19,074 nt of DNA from Planctomycetales bacterium (GTDB taxonomy: Bacteria; Planctomycetota; Planctomycetia; Planctomycetales; Planctomycetaceae), in NCBI GenBank assembly GCA_020050375.1, contig JAGVKR010000685.1, forward strand, positions 1-19,074. The letters are read 5' to 3'. The notes under the pieces were generated by a model. The model made no database searches and was not told the DNA's origin. It saw nothing but the letters and a program-made list of their open reading frames with translations. The position numbers and the translations under genes were made by a program. The first letter of the stretch is position 1. Every line of letters begins with the position of its first letter. Positions 1-7,218 of this stretch are shown here, piece by piece.

Positions 1-1173
1 GATCCCGATGGCCACCAGCAGTTCGGTGCCGCCGATTCGTCGGAACTGCATGCCTCGATCGCCGTTCACGATGCACGTTTCTATCGCCGCGTCGCGACCG
101 GAGGCAGCCTGGCCGCGGCGGAGGCATATCTCGATGGCGACTGGTCCTGTTCCGATCTGACCGCGCTTTTCCGGCTTCTGATCCGCAATCCGCAGGCGAT
201 CGGCGACATGGATGGCGGCTTGGCGCGTCTGGCGGGATGGCTGGCCCGTGCCGGTCACTGGATCCGCCGCAACACGCGCACGGGCAGTCGCAACAATATC
301 GAGGCCCACTACGACCTGGGCAACGACTTCTTCCGCCTGTTTCTCGACGAGACGATGATGTATTCGTCCGGAGTCTTTCCACGATCGGAAAGCACGATGC
401 ACGAGGCGTCGATCGAGAAACTCGACCGCATCTGCCGCCGGCTCGATCTCGGTCCGAACGATCACCTCCTCGAGATCGGAACCGGATGGGGGGGCTTCGC
501 CTTGCACGCCGCCCGCAATTACGGCTGCCGGATCACGACCACCACGATTTCGCGTGAACAGTTCGAGCTGGCACAAGACAGAATCCGCGCCGCCGGATTG
601 CAGAGCCGCGTGACGGTATTGCTCGAAGATTACCGCGATCTCACGGGGAAGTACGACAAACTCGTCTCCATCGAAATGATCGAAGCGGTGGGGCATCAGT
701 TCTACGACACGTACTTCCACCAGTGCAGCCAGCGATTGGTTTCCGACGGCCTGATGCTCCTGCAGGGGATCGTCATGAATGAGCAGGGCTATCCGGCGTA
801 CCTGCGATCGGTCGATTTCATTCAGAAATACATCTTCCCCGGCGGCTGCCTCCCGTCGGCTCTGGCGCTGGGAGAATCGGTCGCCCGTGCGACCGACATG
901 CGGATCCTGCACGTAGAGGATTTTGCCGCGCACTACGCCCGCACGCTCCGATTGTGGCGCGAACGTTTCTACGCCGCGCTCGATCAGGTCCGAGCCTTGG
1001 GTTATTCCGAGCGCTTCATCCGCATGTGGGATTACTACCTTTGCTATTGCGAGGCGGCCTTCGAAGAACGTTACACCGGCGTCGTGCAGATGCTGCTCGC
1101 CAAGCCGCAGTCGCGTTACGACCTGCAGTGGGGTTGCGTTCCGGCTGTCGGAAATCGTCCGGAGCCAATCTGA
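1..1173 (+). CDS. Cyclopropane-fatty-acyl-phospholipid synthase family methyltransferase (5' end outside window)
   Basis: The frame is open from base 1, and the codons before the first internal ATG (208) encode family-like sequence (AEAYLDGDWSCSDLTALFRLL). The gene therefore starts upstream of the window and only about 390 codons are visible. Family hallmarks follow in order: NIEAHYDLGNDFFRLFLDE, a substrate-pocket segment; MMYSSGVF; the SAM-binding motif LEIGTGWGG near nucleotides 469-495; VSIEMIEAVGHQFYDTYF, with the Glu that in E. coli Cfa helps hold bicarbonate; and the C-terminal HYARTLRLWRERF. Known members transfer a methylene or methyl group from SAM to unsaturated acyl chains of membrane phospholipids. 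The visible C-terminal part is complete. The stop codon overlaps the next start (ATGA), which indicates translational coupling. Assignment to the family is firm. Whether the product is a cyclopropane or a methyl-branched lipid cannot be read from the sequence. Confidence 0.9.
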   Translation, partial: DPDGHQQFGAADSSELHASIAVHDARFYRRVATGGSLAAAEAYLDGDWSCSDLTALFRLLIRNPQAIGDMDGGLARLAGWLARAGHWIRRNTRTGSRNNIEAHYDLGNDFFRLFLDETMMYSSGVFPRSESTMHEASIEKLDRICRRLDLGPNDHLLEIGTGWGGFALHAARNYGCRITTTTISREQFELAQDRIRAAGLQSRVTVLLEDYRDLTGKYDKLVSIEMIEAVGHQFYDTYFHQCSQRLVSDGLMLLQGIVMNEQGYPAYLRSVDFIQKYIFPGGCLPSALALGESVARATDMRILHVEDFAAHYARTLRLWRERFYAALDQVRALGYSERFIRMWDYYLCYCEAAFEERYTGVVQMLLAKPQSRYDLQWGCVPAVGNRPEPI

Positions 1174-1967
1174 TGAACCCCTGGTTGTTGCTCGTATCGG
1201 GATGGGGGGCAATGGCCCTGGTCATGTCCCTCCTGTGGTTCGTCCAGCGATGGCGCGGCGACGCGGGGATCGTCGACGTGGCCTGGGGTTTGGGAGTCGG
1301 CTGTCTGGCAGTTCTGTTCGCCCTCCTCTCTCCCGACGGCGATCCGACGCGACGCGGCCTGATTGCTCTCCTGGCACTGGTCTGGTCGCTCCGGCTCAGC
1401 GGGTACATCTTCGTCCGCCTGGTCAAGCTCCCGGAAGATGGGCGCTATCAAGCGCTCAGGGATCAATGGGGAGGAAAGGCGCAGCGCAATCTGTTCCTGT
1501 TTTTTCAGGTGCAGGCCTGGTGGAGTGTGTTGTTCGCAGTGCCGATGCTTGTTGCGGCCCGGAACTCAGTGCCGGTTTGGACGCCGTTCGACTTCGGCGG
1601 GATTGCGATTTGGCTGATCGCCATCGTCGGGGAGTCGATCGCCGACCGTCAGTTGTCGGCCTTCCGCCTCAACCCCGACAACCGCGGTCAAGTTTGCCGC
1701 GACGGACTGTGGCGGTGCTCCCGGCACCCCAACTACTTCTTCGAGTGGGTCCATTGGTGGGCCTACGTGCTGTTCGCGGTGGGCGGACCGGCGTGGTGGG
1801 TGACACTTTTCGGCCCATTGCTGATGGTTTATTTCCTGTTCAAGGTGACCGGGATTCCTCCCGCCGAGGCACAAGCTCTCAAGAGCCGCGGCGACGCCTA
1901 TCGCGATTATCAGCGAACCACGAGCGTCTTTTTCCCCTGGCCGCCGAAACGAGGAGTAGGGCCATGA
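1173..1967 (+). CDS. DUF1295 / steroid 5-alpha-reductase-like membrane protein
   Basis: This 264-residue protein is mostly hydrophobic, with roughly six membrane segments (for example residues 5-23, 31-53, 62-80, 141-157, 193-222). The diagnostic C-terminal motif is present: GLWRCSRHPNYFFEW at residues 178-192, preceded by ESIADRQLSAFR (154-165). This matches DUF1295 proteins, which share the fold of steroid 5-alpha reductases and isoprenylcysteine methyltransferases. The ATG at 1173 was chosen because it overlaps the upstream stop (ATGA) and begins a typical membrane N-terminus, MNPWLLLVSGWGAM. The longer reading frame upstream only shadows the previous gene. DUF1295 genes commonly sit next to cfa-like genes, so a role in reducing or modifying an unsaturated lipid is a reasonable inference, but no substrate is known. 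Confidence 0.88.
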   Translation: MNPWLLLVSGWGAMALVMSLLWFVQRWRGDAGIVDVAWGLGVGCLAVLFALLSPDGDPTRRGLIALLALVWSLRLSGYIFVRLVKLPEDGRYQALRDQWGGKAQRNLFLFFQVQAWWSVLFAVPMLVAARNSVPVWTPFDFGGIAIWLIAIVGESIADRQLSAFRLNPDNRGQVCRDGLWRCSRHPNYFFEWVHWWAYVLFAVGGPAWWVTLFGPLLMVYFLFKVTGIPPAEAQALKSRGDAYRDYQRTTSVFFPWPPKRGVGP

Positions 1968-3016
1968 GCTCTTTGTCGCTAACGTTGGCTGCCGCCGAGC
2001 GCGGCTGGATTCCCGACGCACTACTCCGCCAAGGAATTCGGCGGCTCTGTGCGCAGCGACTGCAGGATGAATCCCGCACCGACGGTGAAAGAGACGGTCT
2101 GGCCCTCGCGGCCTTCGTCGAACGGACAAGAACCGGACCGATCGCTCCGGTCCCGGAGAAAGCCAACGAACAACACTACGAAGTACCTGCGGAATTCTTC
2201 GCCAGGGTCCTCGGCCCGCATCGGAAATACAGTTGCTGCTACTGGGAACCGGCATCGTCGTCATTGGAACATGCCGAACAGGCCGCTCTGGAGATCACCT
2301 GCCAGCGGGCCGCCATTCGCGACGGACAGGAGATTCTCGAACTGGGTTGCGGCTGGGGATCGCTGGCACTGTTCCTAGCGGCCCGATTTCCCGGCAGCCG
2401 GGTGACGGCGGTCTCGAATTCCACTCCGCAGAGAATCTGGATCGAATCGCAGGCGCGCCGCGATGGAATCGGCAACCTGCGGGTCATCACCGCCGACATG
2501 AACGATTTCACGATCGAGGCCCGCTTCGATCGAATCGTTTCGGTCGAGATGTTCGAGCACATGCGAAACTACGAAAGGTTGCTCGGCCGCATCGCGGGCT
2601 GGCTGAGCCCCTCCGGAAAACTGTTTGTCCACATTTTCAGCCACCGGAATCTGGCGTATGCCTTCGAAACCGAAGGTTCCGACAACTGGATGGGCCGTCA
2701 CTTCTTTACCGGTGGAATCATGCCGAGCCACGATCTCCTGCTGCATTTTCAGCGCGACGTCGAGCTGCTCGATCGTTGGCGGTGGAGCGGCACACACTAT
2801 CAACAAACCGCGAACGCCTGGCTGGCAAACCTCGACGAGCGACAAACGGAAATCCTGCCGATTCTCGCGCAGGCGTATGGCACTGCGGAAGCGCCCGTCT
2901 GGTTCCATCGCTGGCGCCTCTTCTTGATGGCCTGCGCCGAGCTCTTCGGGTGCGCCGGTGGGAATGAATGGGGAGTCTCACACTACCTCTTCGGAAAGCG
3001 TGCGCCATCGAGCTGA
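1964..3016 (+). CDS. SAM-dependent methyltransferase, CFA synthase / coclaurine N-methyltransferase-like
   Basis: This is a complete 350-residue protein. It has the Cfa-type NEQHYEVPAEFF (68-79), SAM motif I LELGCGWG (125-132), ADMNDF (177-182) and VSVEMFEHMRNYERLL (192-207). Its C-terminal half (GGIMPSHDLLLHFQRDVELLDRWRWSGTHYQQT ... NEWGVSHYLF) resembles plant coclaurine N-methyltransferases more than bacterial Cfa. In the CFA-fold superfamily this branch methylates small molecules or acyl chains; the substrate here is unknown. The start overlaps the stop of the DUF1295 gene (ATGA) behind GAGGAG, so the three genes form one coupled operon. An in-frame extension back to 923 is only a shadow of the earlier genes. 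Two CFA-fold enzymes in one operon suggest successive or alternative modifications of the same lipid class, which is inference. Confidence 0.87.
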   Translation: MSSLSLTLAAAERGWIPDALLRQGIRRLCAQRLQDESRTDGERDGLALAAFVERTRTGPIAPVPEKANEQHYEVPAEFFARVLGPHRKYSCCYWEPASSSLEHAEQAALEITCQRAAIRDGQEILELGCGWGSLALFLAARFPGSRVTAVSNSTPQRIWIESQARRDGIGNLRVITADMNDFTIEARFDRIVSVEMFEHMRNYERLLGRIAGWLSPSGKLFVHIFSHRNLAYAFETEGSDNWMGRHFFTGGIMPSHDLLLHFQRDVELLDRWRWSGTHYQQTANAWLANLDERQTEILPILAQAYGTAEAPVWFHRWRLFLMACAELFGCAGGNEWGVSHYLFGKRAPSS

Positions 3017-3079
3017 GGATAGATGGAATGAGGTCTTTCAATTGCCGAACTCGAATCCGATGGTAGCCGGTGGCAGTGC

Positions 3080-3088
3080 TGCTACAAT
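3080..3088 (+). promoter_or_regulatory. Extended -10 promoter element
   Basis: TGC followed by TACAAT forms an extended -10 (TGnTAnAAT). No good -35 is visible at 16-18 bp, which is tolerated by extended -10 promoters. It would start transcription near 3095, ahead of the small ORF and trmL. The same GCTACAATT core recurs in the better promoter at 3836-3864. Confidence 0.4.
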
Positions 3089-3094
3089 TCAGGT

Positions 3095-3131
3095 GGGGAG
3101 TTTTAGACTTCTCCCAATGCGGAACCGCATT
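3095..3131 (+). promoter_or_regulatory. Structured leader: two adjacent hairpins
   Basis: Two short inverted repeats lie back to back just after the predicted transcription start. The first is GGGAG pairing with CTCCC across about ten bases. The second is AATGCGG-AA-CCGCATT, a perfect 7-bp stem with a two-base gap (3116-3131). No match to a riboswitch class was recognised. They may shape a 5' leader of about 90 nt before the small ORF. Confidence 0.35.
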
Positions 3132-3182
3132 CAGAGTGTGTGCGCAACGCGGGGCGGATCCCTTTCTAAATCGAGGTGAGTG

Positions 3183-3311
3183 ATGGCGGCGGCCTTCCTT
3201 CTCTTGTCATGGTGGACCGGTGTTGATTTGACTGGCGGTTCCCACGATTTTCTCGAGCTCCTGAAATCGCTGGCCCCGACGATCCTGGGAATGATCGTTG
3301 CACTCCTCTAA
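3183..3311 (+). CDS. Candidate 42-residue hydrophobic small protein
   Basis: This short ORF begins at an ATG with a good ribosome-binding site (GAGGTGAG, about five bases upstream). It ends with TAA 16 bases before the trmL ATG. The peptide starts [16 protein letters not shown] and ends [17 protein letters not shown], giving a hydrophobic N-terminus and a hydrophobic C-terminal helix, as in many small membrane peptides. I recognise no family. The promoter-like element and hairpins upstream place it as the first gene of a unit with trmL. It may be a real micro-protein, a leader peptide that couples translation to trmL, or chance. Conservation in related genomes would decide. Confidence 0.42.
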   Translation: MAAAFLLLSWWTGVDLTGGSHDFLELLKSLAPTILGMIVALL

Positions 3312-3327
3312 AACGCCCGCGTTTGTC

Positions 3328-3819
3328 ATGTCATCGACCTCGAAACCTCCGCTGCATGTTGTGCTTCACCAGCCCGACATTCCGCAAAATACGGGGAACA
3401 TCGGTCGCAGTTGCGTGGCCGTGGGGGCCAAGCTGTGGCTGGTCAGGCCGCTGGGGTTCCACCTCGACGAACGCCACCTCCGCCGGGCCGGGATGGATTA
3501 CTGGCAGTTTGTCGATTGGGAAGCGGTCGAGAGCTGGCACGAGCTGAAACAGCGGCTCGAAGGACGCTCGTTCTGGTATCTGACGAAAACCGCGCGGCGC
3601 CTGGTGTGGGAAGCCGAGTTCCAGGTCGGGGATGTCCTCGTCTTCGGCAGTGAAACCCGCGGCCTGCCGGCGACGATCCTCGAAGAGCAGCCCAGTCGCA
3701 ACCTGAAACTCCCGATGCACGAACAGGTCCGCAGCCTCAATCTGGCGAGCACGGCGACAGCCGTCATGTACGAAGCCGTTCGCCAGTTCGGCGGACTTAC
3801 GCCGCGTCCGGGTGCATAG
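3328..3819 (+). CDS. trmL: tRNA (cytidine/uridine-34-2'-O)-methyltransferase TrmL
   Basis: This 163-residue SPOUT-class methyltransferase matches the usual size of TrmL (YibK). All three knot motifs are visible: [23 protein letters not shown] (17-39), [13 protein letters not shown] (102-114) and [19 protein letters not shown] (135-153). TrmL methylates the wobble ribose of tRNA-Leu isoacceptors with SAM and acts as a cytosolic dimer whose trefoil knot binds the cofactor. The ATG at 3328 gives the family-typical N-terminus [21 protein letters not shown] ten codons upstream is possible but overlaps the small ORF. There is no sign of truncation. Confidence 0.93.
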   Translation: MSSTSKPPLHVVLHQPDIPQNTGNIGRSCVAVGAKLWLVRPLGFHLDERHLRRAGMDYWQFVDWEAVESWHELKQRLEGRSFWYLTKTARRLVWEAEFQVGDVLVFGSETRGLPATILEEQPSRNLKLPMHEQVRSLNLASTATAVMYEAVRQFGGLTPRPGA

Positions 3820-3835
3820 TTTGCGATATGTACCC

Positions 3836-3864
3836 TTGAACAGTAGTTACGCTAATGCTACAAT
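3836..3864 (+). promoter_or_regulatory. Sigma70-type promoter of the putative toxin-antitoxin pair
   Basis: TTGAAC (3836-3841), a 17-bp spacer and TACAAT (3859-3864), with an extended -10 TG at 3856-3857. This is one of the best promoter matches in the window. Transcription would start near 3871, leaving a leader of about 130 nt before the gene at 4003. Confidence 0.62.
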
Positions 3865-3905
3865 TAAGGACGCGGGTCGTCAAACAAATGCGGGTGAAGC
3901 ATTCT

Positions 3906-3951
3906 CACCTTGCGGCACTCGTGAATGGCTTTCCAAACGCACCTTGCGGCA
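3906..3951 (+). repeat. 12-bp direct repeat in the leader of the putative toxin-antitoxin pair
   Basis: CACCTTGCGGCA occurs exactly twice, at 3906-3917 and 3940-3951, with start points 34 bp apart. A CGTGAA / TTCACG inverted pair (3920-3925 and 3958-3963) overlaps the same stretch. The repeat lies between the promoter and the first gene, where an autoregulatory protein or an antisense RNA could act. It could also be chance. Confidence 0.5.
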
Positions 3952-4002
3952 AGATGGTTCACGGGCGACTGTCAGGGCCGTCGTGACTTGTCGGATTGAA
4001 CA

Positions 4003-4638
4003 ATGTCATTTCTCACAAAGCGGACAATTCAAAAGCTTGCAGTACTGCATGCCATTTCGCGCTGGCGAAAAGGCGCCTACGGCATGCTACGGCTGCAAAA
4101 GACGCTGTTTTTCGCGGACGAGGGGTCGGCTGATCAGAAATGGCGAGTTTTTACGTTCAAGCGATGGAAGCTTGGTCAATACAGCGACGAGGTTGCTGAT
4201 TCGTTAAACGGTCTGCAGGCCGCCGGTCGGATTTCGACGTCTTTCGACGGACCATCTCAAAGAATCGAGGGAAATGCATCAATAACTGCGAAGGCGCAGA
4301 TTCGCGGCCTTTTTCGACGTTACTTTGCGGAGTGGGATGCTGCCCTCGGGGCTTCGTTTCAAAAATGGGCATATCTGACGAATGACCAGATACTTACGAA
4401 GGCTCACGACGACCCCACTTACAAGCAGTCGCAATATGGCGAAATCATTGCAGAATCGGGATTAGCTGATTTCGTGGATTTTGAGAATCTGAGTGAGTCG
4501 ACGGCAGAATCCCTGACGGATTTGGTCGATCCATCGCTTGACCGCACATTGCGATCGAGACTGCATAAGGCATCGAAGACGAACCGAATAGCCGAAGACT
4601 GGCGATCCCTGTATTTCCACGACGAGCCTGCTGCATAA
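4003..4638 (+). CDS. SocA/Panacea (DUF4065)-like protein, putative antitoxin
   Basis: This 211-residue protein has a segment LRLQKTLFFADEGS (29-42), then FKRWKLGQYSDEVADSLNGLQAAGRI (52-77). This recalls the pattern of DUF4065 (Panacea/SocA) proteins: a helix with K-x-LxFAD, then a (K/Y)-G-x-(Y/F)-S-x-x-(V/L) turn and a helix ending in GxI. Panacea domains are known as promiscuous antitoxins or adaptors that neutralise unrelated toxins encoded next door. The rest (80-211) is mostly helical and polar with no recognised motif. The start is fixed by an in-frame TGA two codons before the ATG. It has its own promoter and is followed 16 bp later by a small co-oriented gene. Base composition is more AT-rich than the flanking genes, which suggests transfer. 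The family call rests on pattern recognition and is moderate. Confidence 0.55.
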   Translation: MSFLTKRTIQKLAVLHAISRWRKGAYGMLRLQKTLFFADEGSADQKWRVFTFKRWKLGQYSDEVADSLNGLQAAGRISTSFDGPSQRIEGNASITAKAQIRGLFRRYFAEWDAALGASFQKWAYLTNDQILTKAHDDPTYKQSQYGEIIAESGLADFVDFENLSESTAESLTDLVDPSLDRTLRSRLHKASKTNRIAEDWRSLYFHDEPAA

Positions 4639-4654
4639 TGAGAAAAGCGGGCCG

Positions 4655-4999
4655 ATGGCGACAATCGACTCTAGCCTCGTTCAAGGTGCGATTAAGCGAA
4701 TGATTTCTACAAGTCCGGCGGTCAAGTCTCTCGTCCGGAAAATGTTTCGCCAGTTGGAAGCGGATGCTTCTATCTATGAAGAACTTGATAGCGTCGATCA
4801 ATCGATCACCGAAGAATTCAATTCAGTCGTTCTGAGAAAAGTCTATATCACGACGCACAGGCACAATTATCGCGTGATATTCGCACATTGGACCGCGATC
4901 GAGCACGTTGACATCTTGATGGCATTCCCACGAAAAGATGGCTACGAAATCGACTGGAGTTGGGTGTTGAAGATCATGTTGGATCGCGATCCACGATAG
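4655..4999 (+). CDS. Small protein, putative RelE/ParE-like toxin partner
   Basis: This 114-residue protein has a helical N-terminal half (SLVQGAIKRMISTSPAVKSLVRKMFRQLEADASIYEEL). The C-terminal half reads like consecutive strands: VVLRKVYITTHRHNYRVIFAHW, then HVDILMAFPRKDGYEIDW. The YRVIF ... HVDILMAFPRKDGYE pattern loosely resembles the last strands of RelE/ParE/HigB toxins (typically YRVxY ... IxIlxigHRkdvY). Catalytic residues cannot be assigned with confidence; the His and Arg around residues 68-74 and the FPRKDGY stretch are candidates. It starts 16 bp after the putative antitoxin in the same AT-rich block, so it is probably co-transcribed. The antitoxin-first order is the common one for type II systems. 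The role is inferred mainly from size, fold impression and position. Confidence 0.5.
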   Translation: MATIDSSLVQGAIKRMISTSPAVKSLVRKMFRQLEADASIYEELDSVDQSITEEFNSVVLRKVYITTHRHNYRVIFAHWTAIEHVDILMAFPRKDGYEIDWSWVLKIMLDRDPR

Positions 5000-5171
5000 A
5001 CAGCGCGTTGCCCGCACAGAATGCGTCGCCGATACATACTCACCCGGACGCACTGGCGATCTCTGATCCACTGACAATGACTTTGCTCGCGGCGTAAACC
5101 CGACCTTCATTTGAAGATCGCTCTCAACAGCACCGACGAGCGCCAGCGATCTCTCCAATGCGCGGGCCGAT

Positions 5172-5768
5172 ATGAAATCCGTGCTTGCAATGCGTAAGAT
5201 ACTTCTGGCGATCCCGGTTTCGGCCGTCGTCATTGCCGGGCTGGTCTGGTATCGAATCCAGCGTCCGCCGCAGGTCGTGGCGCACACCCCGGTCGCCGCG
5301 ACGATGCGTGCGGCGCCCCTCTTCCAGTTGTACGACGAGCAATCGCAGATCGTGCGCTTGGCCCGTTACATCGGGCGTCATCGATTGCTGCTCGTGTTTT
5401 TCGACGGCACGCAGGGACCGGACCACAGTGAGCTGTTGCTCGACTTGCGACGAAACTTTCTGCCGATCCACGAATCGGGAGCGATCGTTTTGGCGATCAG
5501 CGGGCTACGGCCGAGCGAGTTGCGTCCCGCTCCCAACGAGCGGGGCGAGCGCACAGCCCGCGACGAGCCGTTTCCGTTCGGAATGCTCGCCGACATCAAC
5601 AATTTCGAAGTTCATCGACAGTATGGCGCGTTCGACGATACGACCAATCGGCCGCGCGAGGCGGTGTTCGTCGTCGACCGAACAGGCGTCATTCGCCACG
5701 TCCATCTCGGACCCGACAATCTCGGCGGCCCCGAAGTCTGGGCCGACGAGTTGCGGCACGTGAAGTAA
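5172..5768 (+). CDS. Membrane-anchored thioredoxin/peroxiredoxin-fold protein lacking cysteine
   Basis: This 198-residue protein has an N-terminal hydrophobic anchor (ILLAIPVSAVVIAGLVWY, 10-27) followed by an AhpC/TSA-like domain. Recognisable parts are APLFQLYDEQSQIVRLARYIGRHRLLLVFFDG (48-79), AIVLAISG (104-111), FPFGMLAD (134-141) and PREAVFVVDRTGVIRHVHLG (161-180), the last being the typical redoxin strand-turn. Where a peroxiredoxin carries its catalytic Cys, after the LLLVFFxxT strand, this protein reads GTQGPDHSELL. There is no cysteine anywhere in it. It therefore cannot work by thiol chemistry and is more likely a binding or structural variant on the outer face of the membrane. ATG 5190 is an alternative start. 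The next gene follows after 18 bp. Confidence 0.72.
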   Translation: MKSVLAMRKILLAIPVSAVVIAGLVWYRIQRPPQVVAHTPVAATMRAAPLFQLYDEQSQIVRLARYIGRHRLLLVFFDGTQGPDHSELLLDLRRNFLPIHESGAIVLAISGLRPSELRPAPNERGERTARDEPFPFGMLADINNFEVHRQYGAFDDTTNRPREAVFVVDRTGVIRHVHLGPDNLGGPEVWADELRHVK

Positions 5769-5786
5769 CCGAAACTGCGCGATCTC

Positions 5787-6221
5787 ATGGAAACCACCGC
5801 CCCATCCCGGCCGCCGCGAACGATCTCCGGACGCTGGGTCGTGCTTTCCATGTTTGCGTTCGGGATTGTTGCCACGGCCGGCATCTGGGTCTATTGGAAG
5901 CTGCACCTGGCGCCGTTCATGCCGTTGCAGAAGGCGCTCGTGGCCGAGTTCCCCAAATCATCGCCCCGCGTCGATGGAGGCTGGACAAAAAACGAGTTCA
6001 AAACCGTCCCGCCGACGTTGCGGATCGTCCTGCGCGTTCCTTATCCCCCTGACGAGCGTGACGTGCGCGTCCCGGCGACGATCGAGCGCGTGATTGCCCT
6101 GGCGCGCGAGTACGTCGATTTCGCGAAATACGAAATGCTGGAGATCTTCCTGGTGAACTACGTCCCGGAGAAGGCCCCCATCCAGCACACGTTCAAGGGC
6201 AAGATCAGCGAGCTGGAGTGA
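5787..6221 (+). CDS. Hypothetical single-pass membrane protein
   Basis: This 144-residue protein has one clear membrane segment (WVVLSMFAFGIVATAGIWVYW, 17-37) and a soluble domain of about 105 residues with strand-like stretches (TLRIVLRVPYPP at 77-88, LEIFLVNYVPE at 118-128). No family is recognised. It lies 18 bp after the thioredoxin-fold gene on the same strand, so the two are probably co-transcribed and both face the same membrane. It ends 20 bp from the convergent lipoprotein gene. Confidence 0.62.
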   Translation: METTAPSRPPRTISGRWVVLSMFAFGIVATAGIWVYWKLHLAPFMPLQKALVAEFPKSSPRVDGGWTKNEFKTVPPTLRIVLRVPYPPDERDVRVPATIERVIALAREYVDFAKYEMLEIFLVNYVPEKAPIQHTFKGKISELE

Positions 6222-6241
6222 GTGCGCGCTGCTCGCCGCGT

Positions 6242-7129
6242 TCACTGGCTGAGATCGTTGACCTCGTATCCCTCTTTTTCGGGACGCTGCCAGATTCGCT
6301 CGGGAATTCGCTGCGGATTCACATCGATGTGGTTCATCACCAGCGTCAGACCGAGCTTGGCTTTGGGCCAGTCGAGGTCGATCTGTTTGGGAAGCACGAC
6401 CGACATTTTGGATCCGGGGACACCGTGCCTGCCAAACTGACTCATCCGCGCGCTGGCGATGAGCTGCCCTTGTTCGTCGTACAGGGCCTGTTCGACGACA
6501 ACCCCATGGCAGATGTCGACGACCGTCAGCTTGCGGGCTCGACCCCCCTGCGGCGAATCGACGTCGGAGATCAGATGGATCGTCCGCATCCCGCCCGGTC
6601 CGATGGGGCCGGGCTGAGCTGTGACGTTGCTCGCGTCGATCGGGATCACCCCAAACGTCTCCATGATCCATTCAGGTTGAAACGGAATGGGAAAGCGGCG
6701 TTTGTTCACCGAATCCTGGTCGTGATAGCCGACGAAGACGTATTTCTCTTCCGAACGTTTATTCCAGAACCAGAATTGCTCGGGGTTCGAGCCAAGATCG
6801 ACTTCTTCCCCTCCCAGCGAACCGGCCCGCAATCGGAAGTTCCGCGGCGATTCGATCGCCAGATCGGCGTTGACGGCGAAGGGCGTCTGTGCCGCGCCGC
6901 GCCCGACGATCTTCACGAGATCCGCCTTCCACGACCGAATTTGCGCGGTATTGGCATTCAGGTGGTTGATCACTTCGACCGCCGTTGCGTTCGGCTGGAG
7001 CACGCACGGGGCACTGGCCCCAAACGGGTCGCGCGGCCCCGCCCAGTTGCGCATCCAGGCACAGCCCGGCAGCGGACTGCTCGCGGCGAGCAACAGCATT
7101 TTCAATGATCGCCGCCGGGTGATGGACAT
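6242..7129 (-). CDS. Lipoprotein resembling LolA / outer-membrane lipoprotein-sorting proteins
   Basis: Read from the internal ATG at 7129, the protein is 295 residues and begins MSITRRRSLKMLLLAASSPLPGC. This is a basic n-region, a hydrophobic core and a lipobox L-P-G-C with the lipidated Cys at residue 23. A longer start at 7156 falls inside a G/ATTCAG-type repeat and would place a charged extension before the signal, so it is less likely. The mature part (INHLNANTAQIRSWKADLV, FAVNADLAIESPRNFRLRAGSLGGEEVDLGSNPEQFWFWNK) follows the pattern of LolA-like proteins that bind acyl chains in a half-barrel. Planctomycete relatives are usually annotated only as hypothetical. It lies 89 bp downstream of the unknown gene at 7219-7761 on the same strand. 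Confidence 0.75.
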   Translation of the reverse strand: MSITRRRSLKMLLLAASSPLPGCAWMRNWAGPRDPFGASAPCVLQPNATAVEVINHLNANTAQIRSWKADLVKIVGRGAAQTPFAVNADLAIESPRNFRLRAGSLGGEEVDLGSNPEQFWFWNKRSEEKYVFVGYHDQDSVNKRRFPIPFQPEWIMETFGVIPIDASNVTAQPGPIGPGGMRTIHLISDVDSPQGGRARKLTVVDICHGVVVEQALYDEQGQLIASARMSQFGRHGVPGSKMSVVLPKQIDLDWPKAKLGLTLVMNHIDVNPQRIPERIWQRPEKEGYEVNDLSQ

Positions 7130-7144
7130 GGAAGAAGAGGGGTC

Positions 7145-7166
7145 GGGATTCAGCATTCAGGAATCA
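7145..7166. repeat. Short GGATTCAG-type dispersed repeat
   Basis: GGGATTCAGCATTCAGGAATCAG belongs to the same ATTC(A/G)GG family as the tandem array at 11667-11694. It lies just upstream of the lipoprotein start and explains the extra residues predicted if translation began at 7156. Confidence 0.5.
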
Positions 7167-7218
7167 GCGGCAAGCAGTCGTTCGTCGGGCTTGCCTCTTC
7201 GCGTGGTCCCAAATCGTT

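Noticed and set aside
923..1963. N-terminal extension of the second methyltransferase frame
   Set aside because: This part overlaps two well-supported genes in another frame; the ATGA-coupled ATG at 1964 gives the family-like N-terminus.
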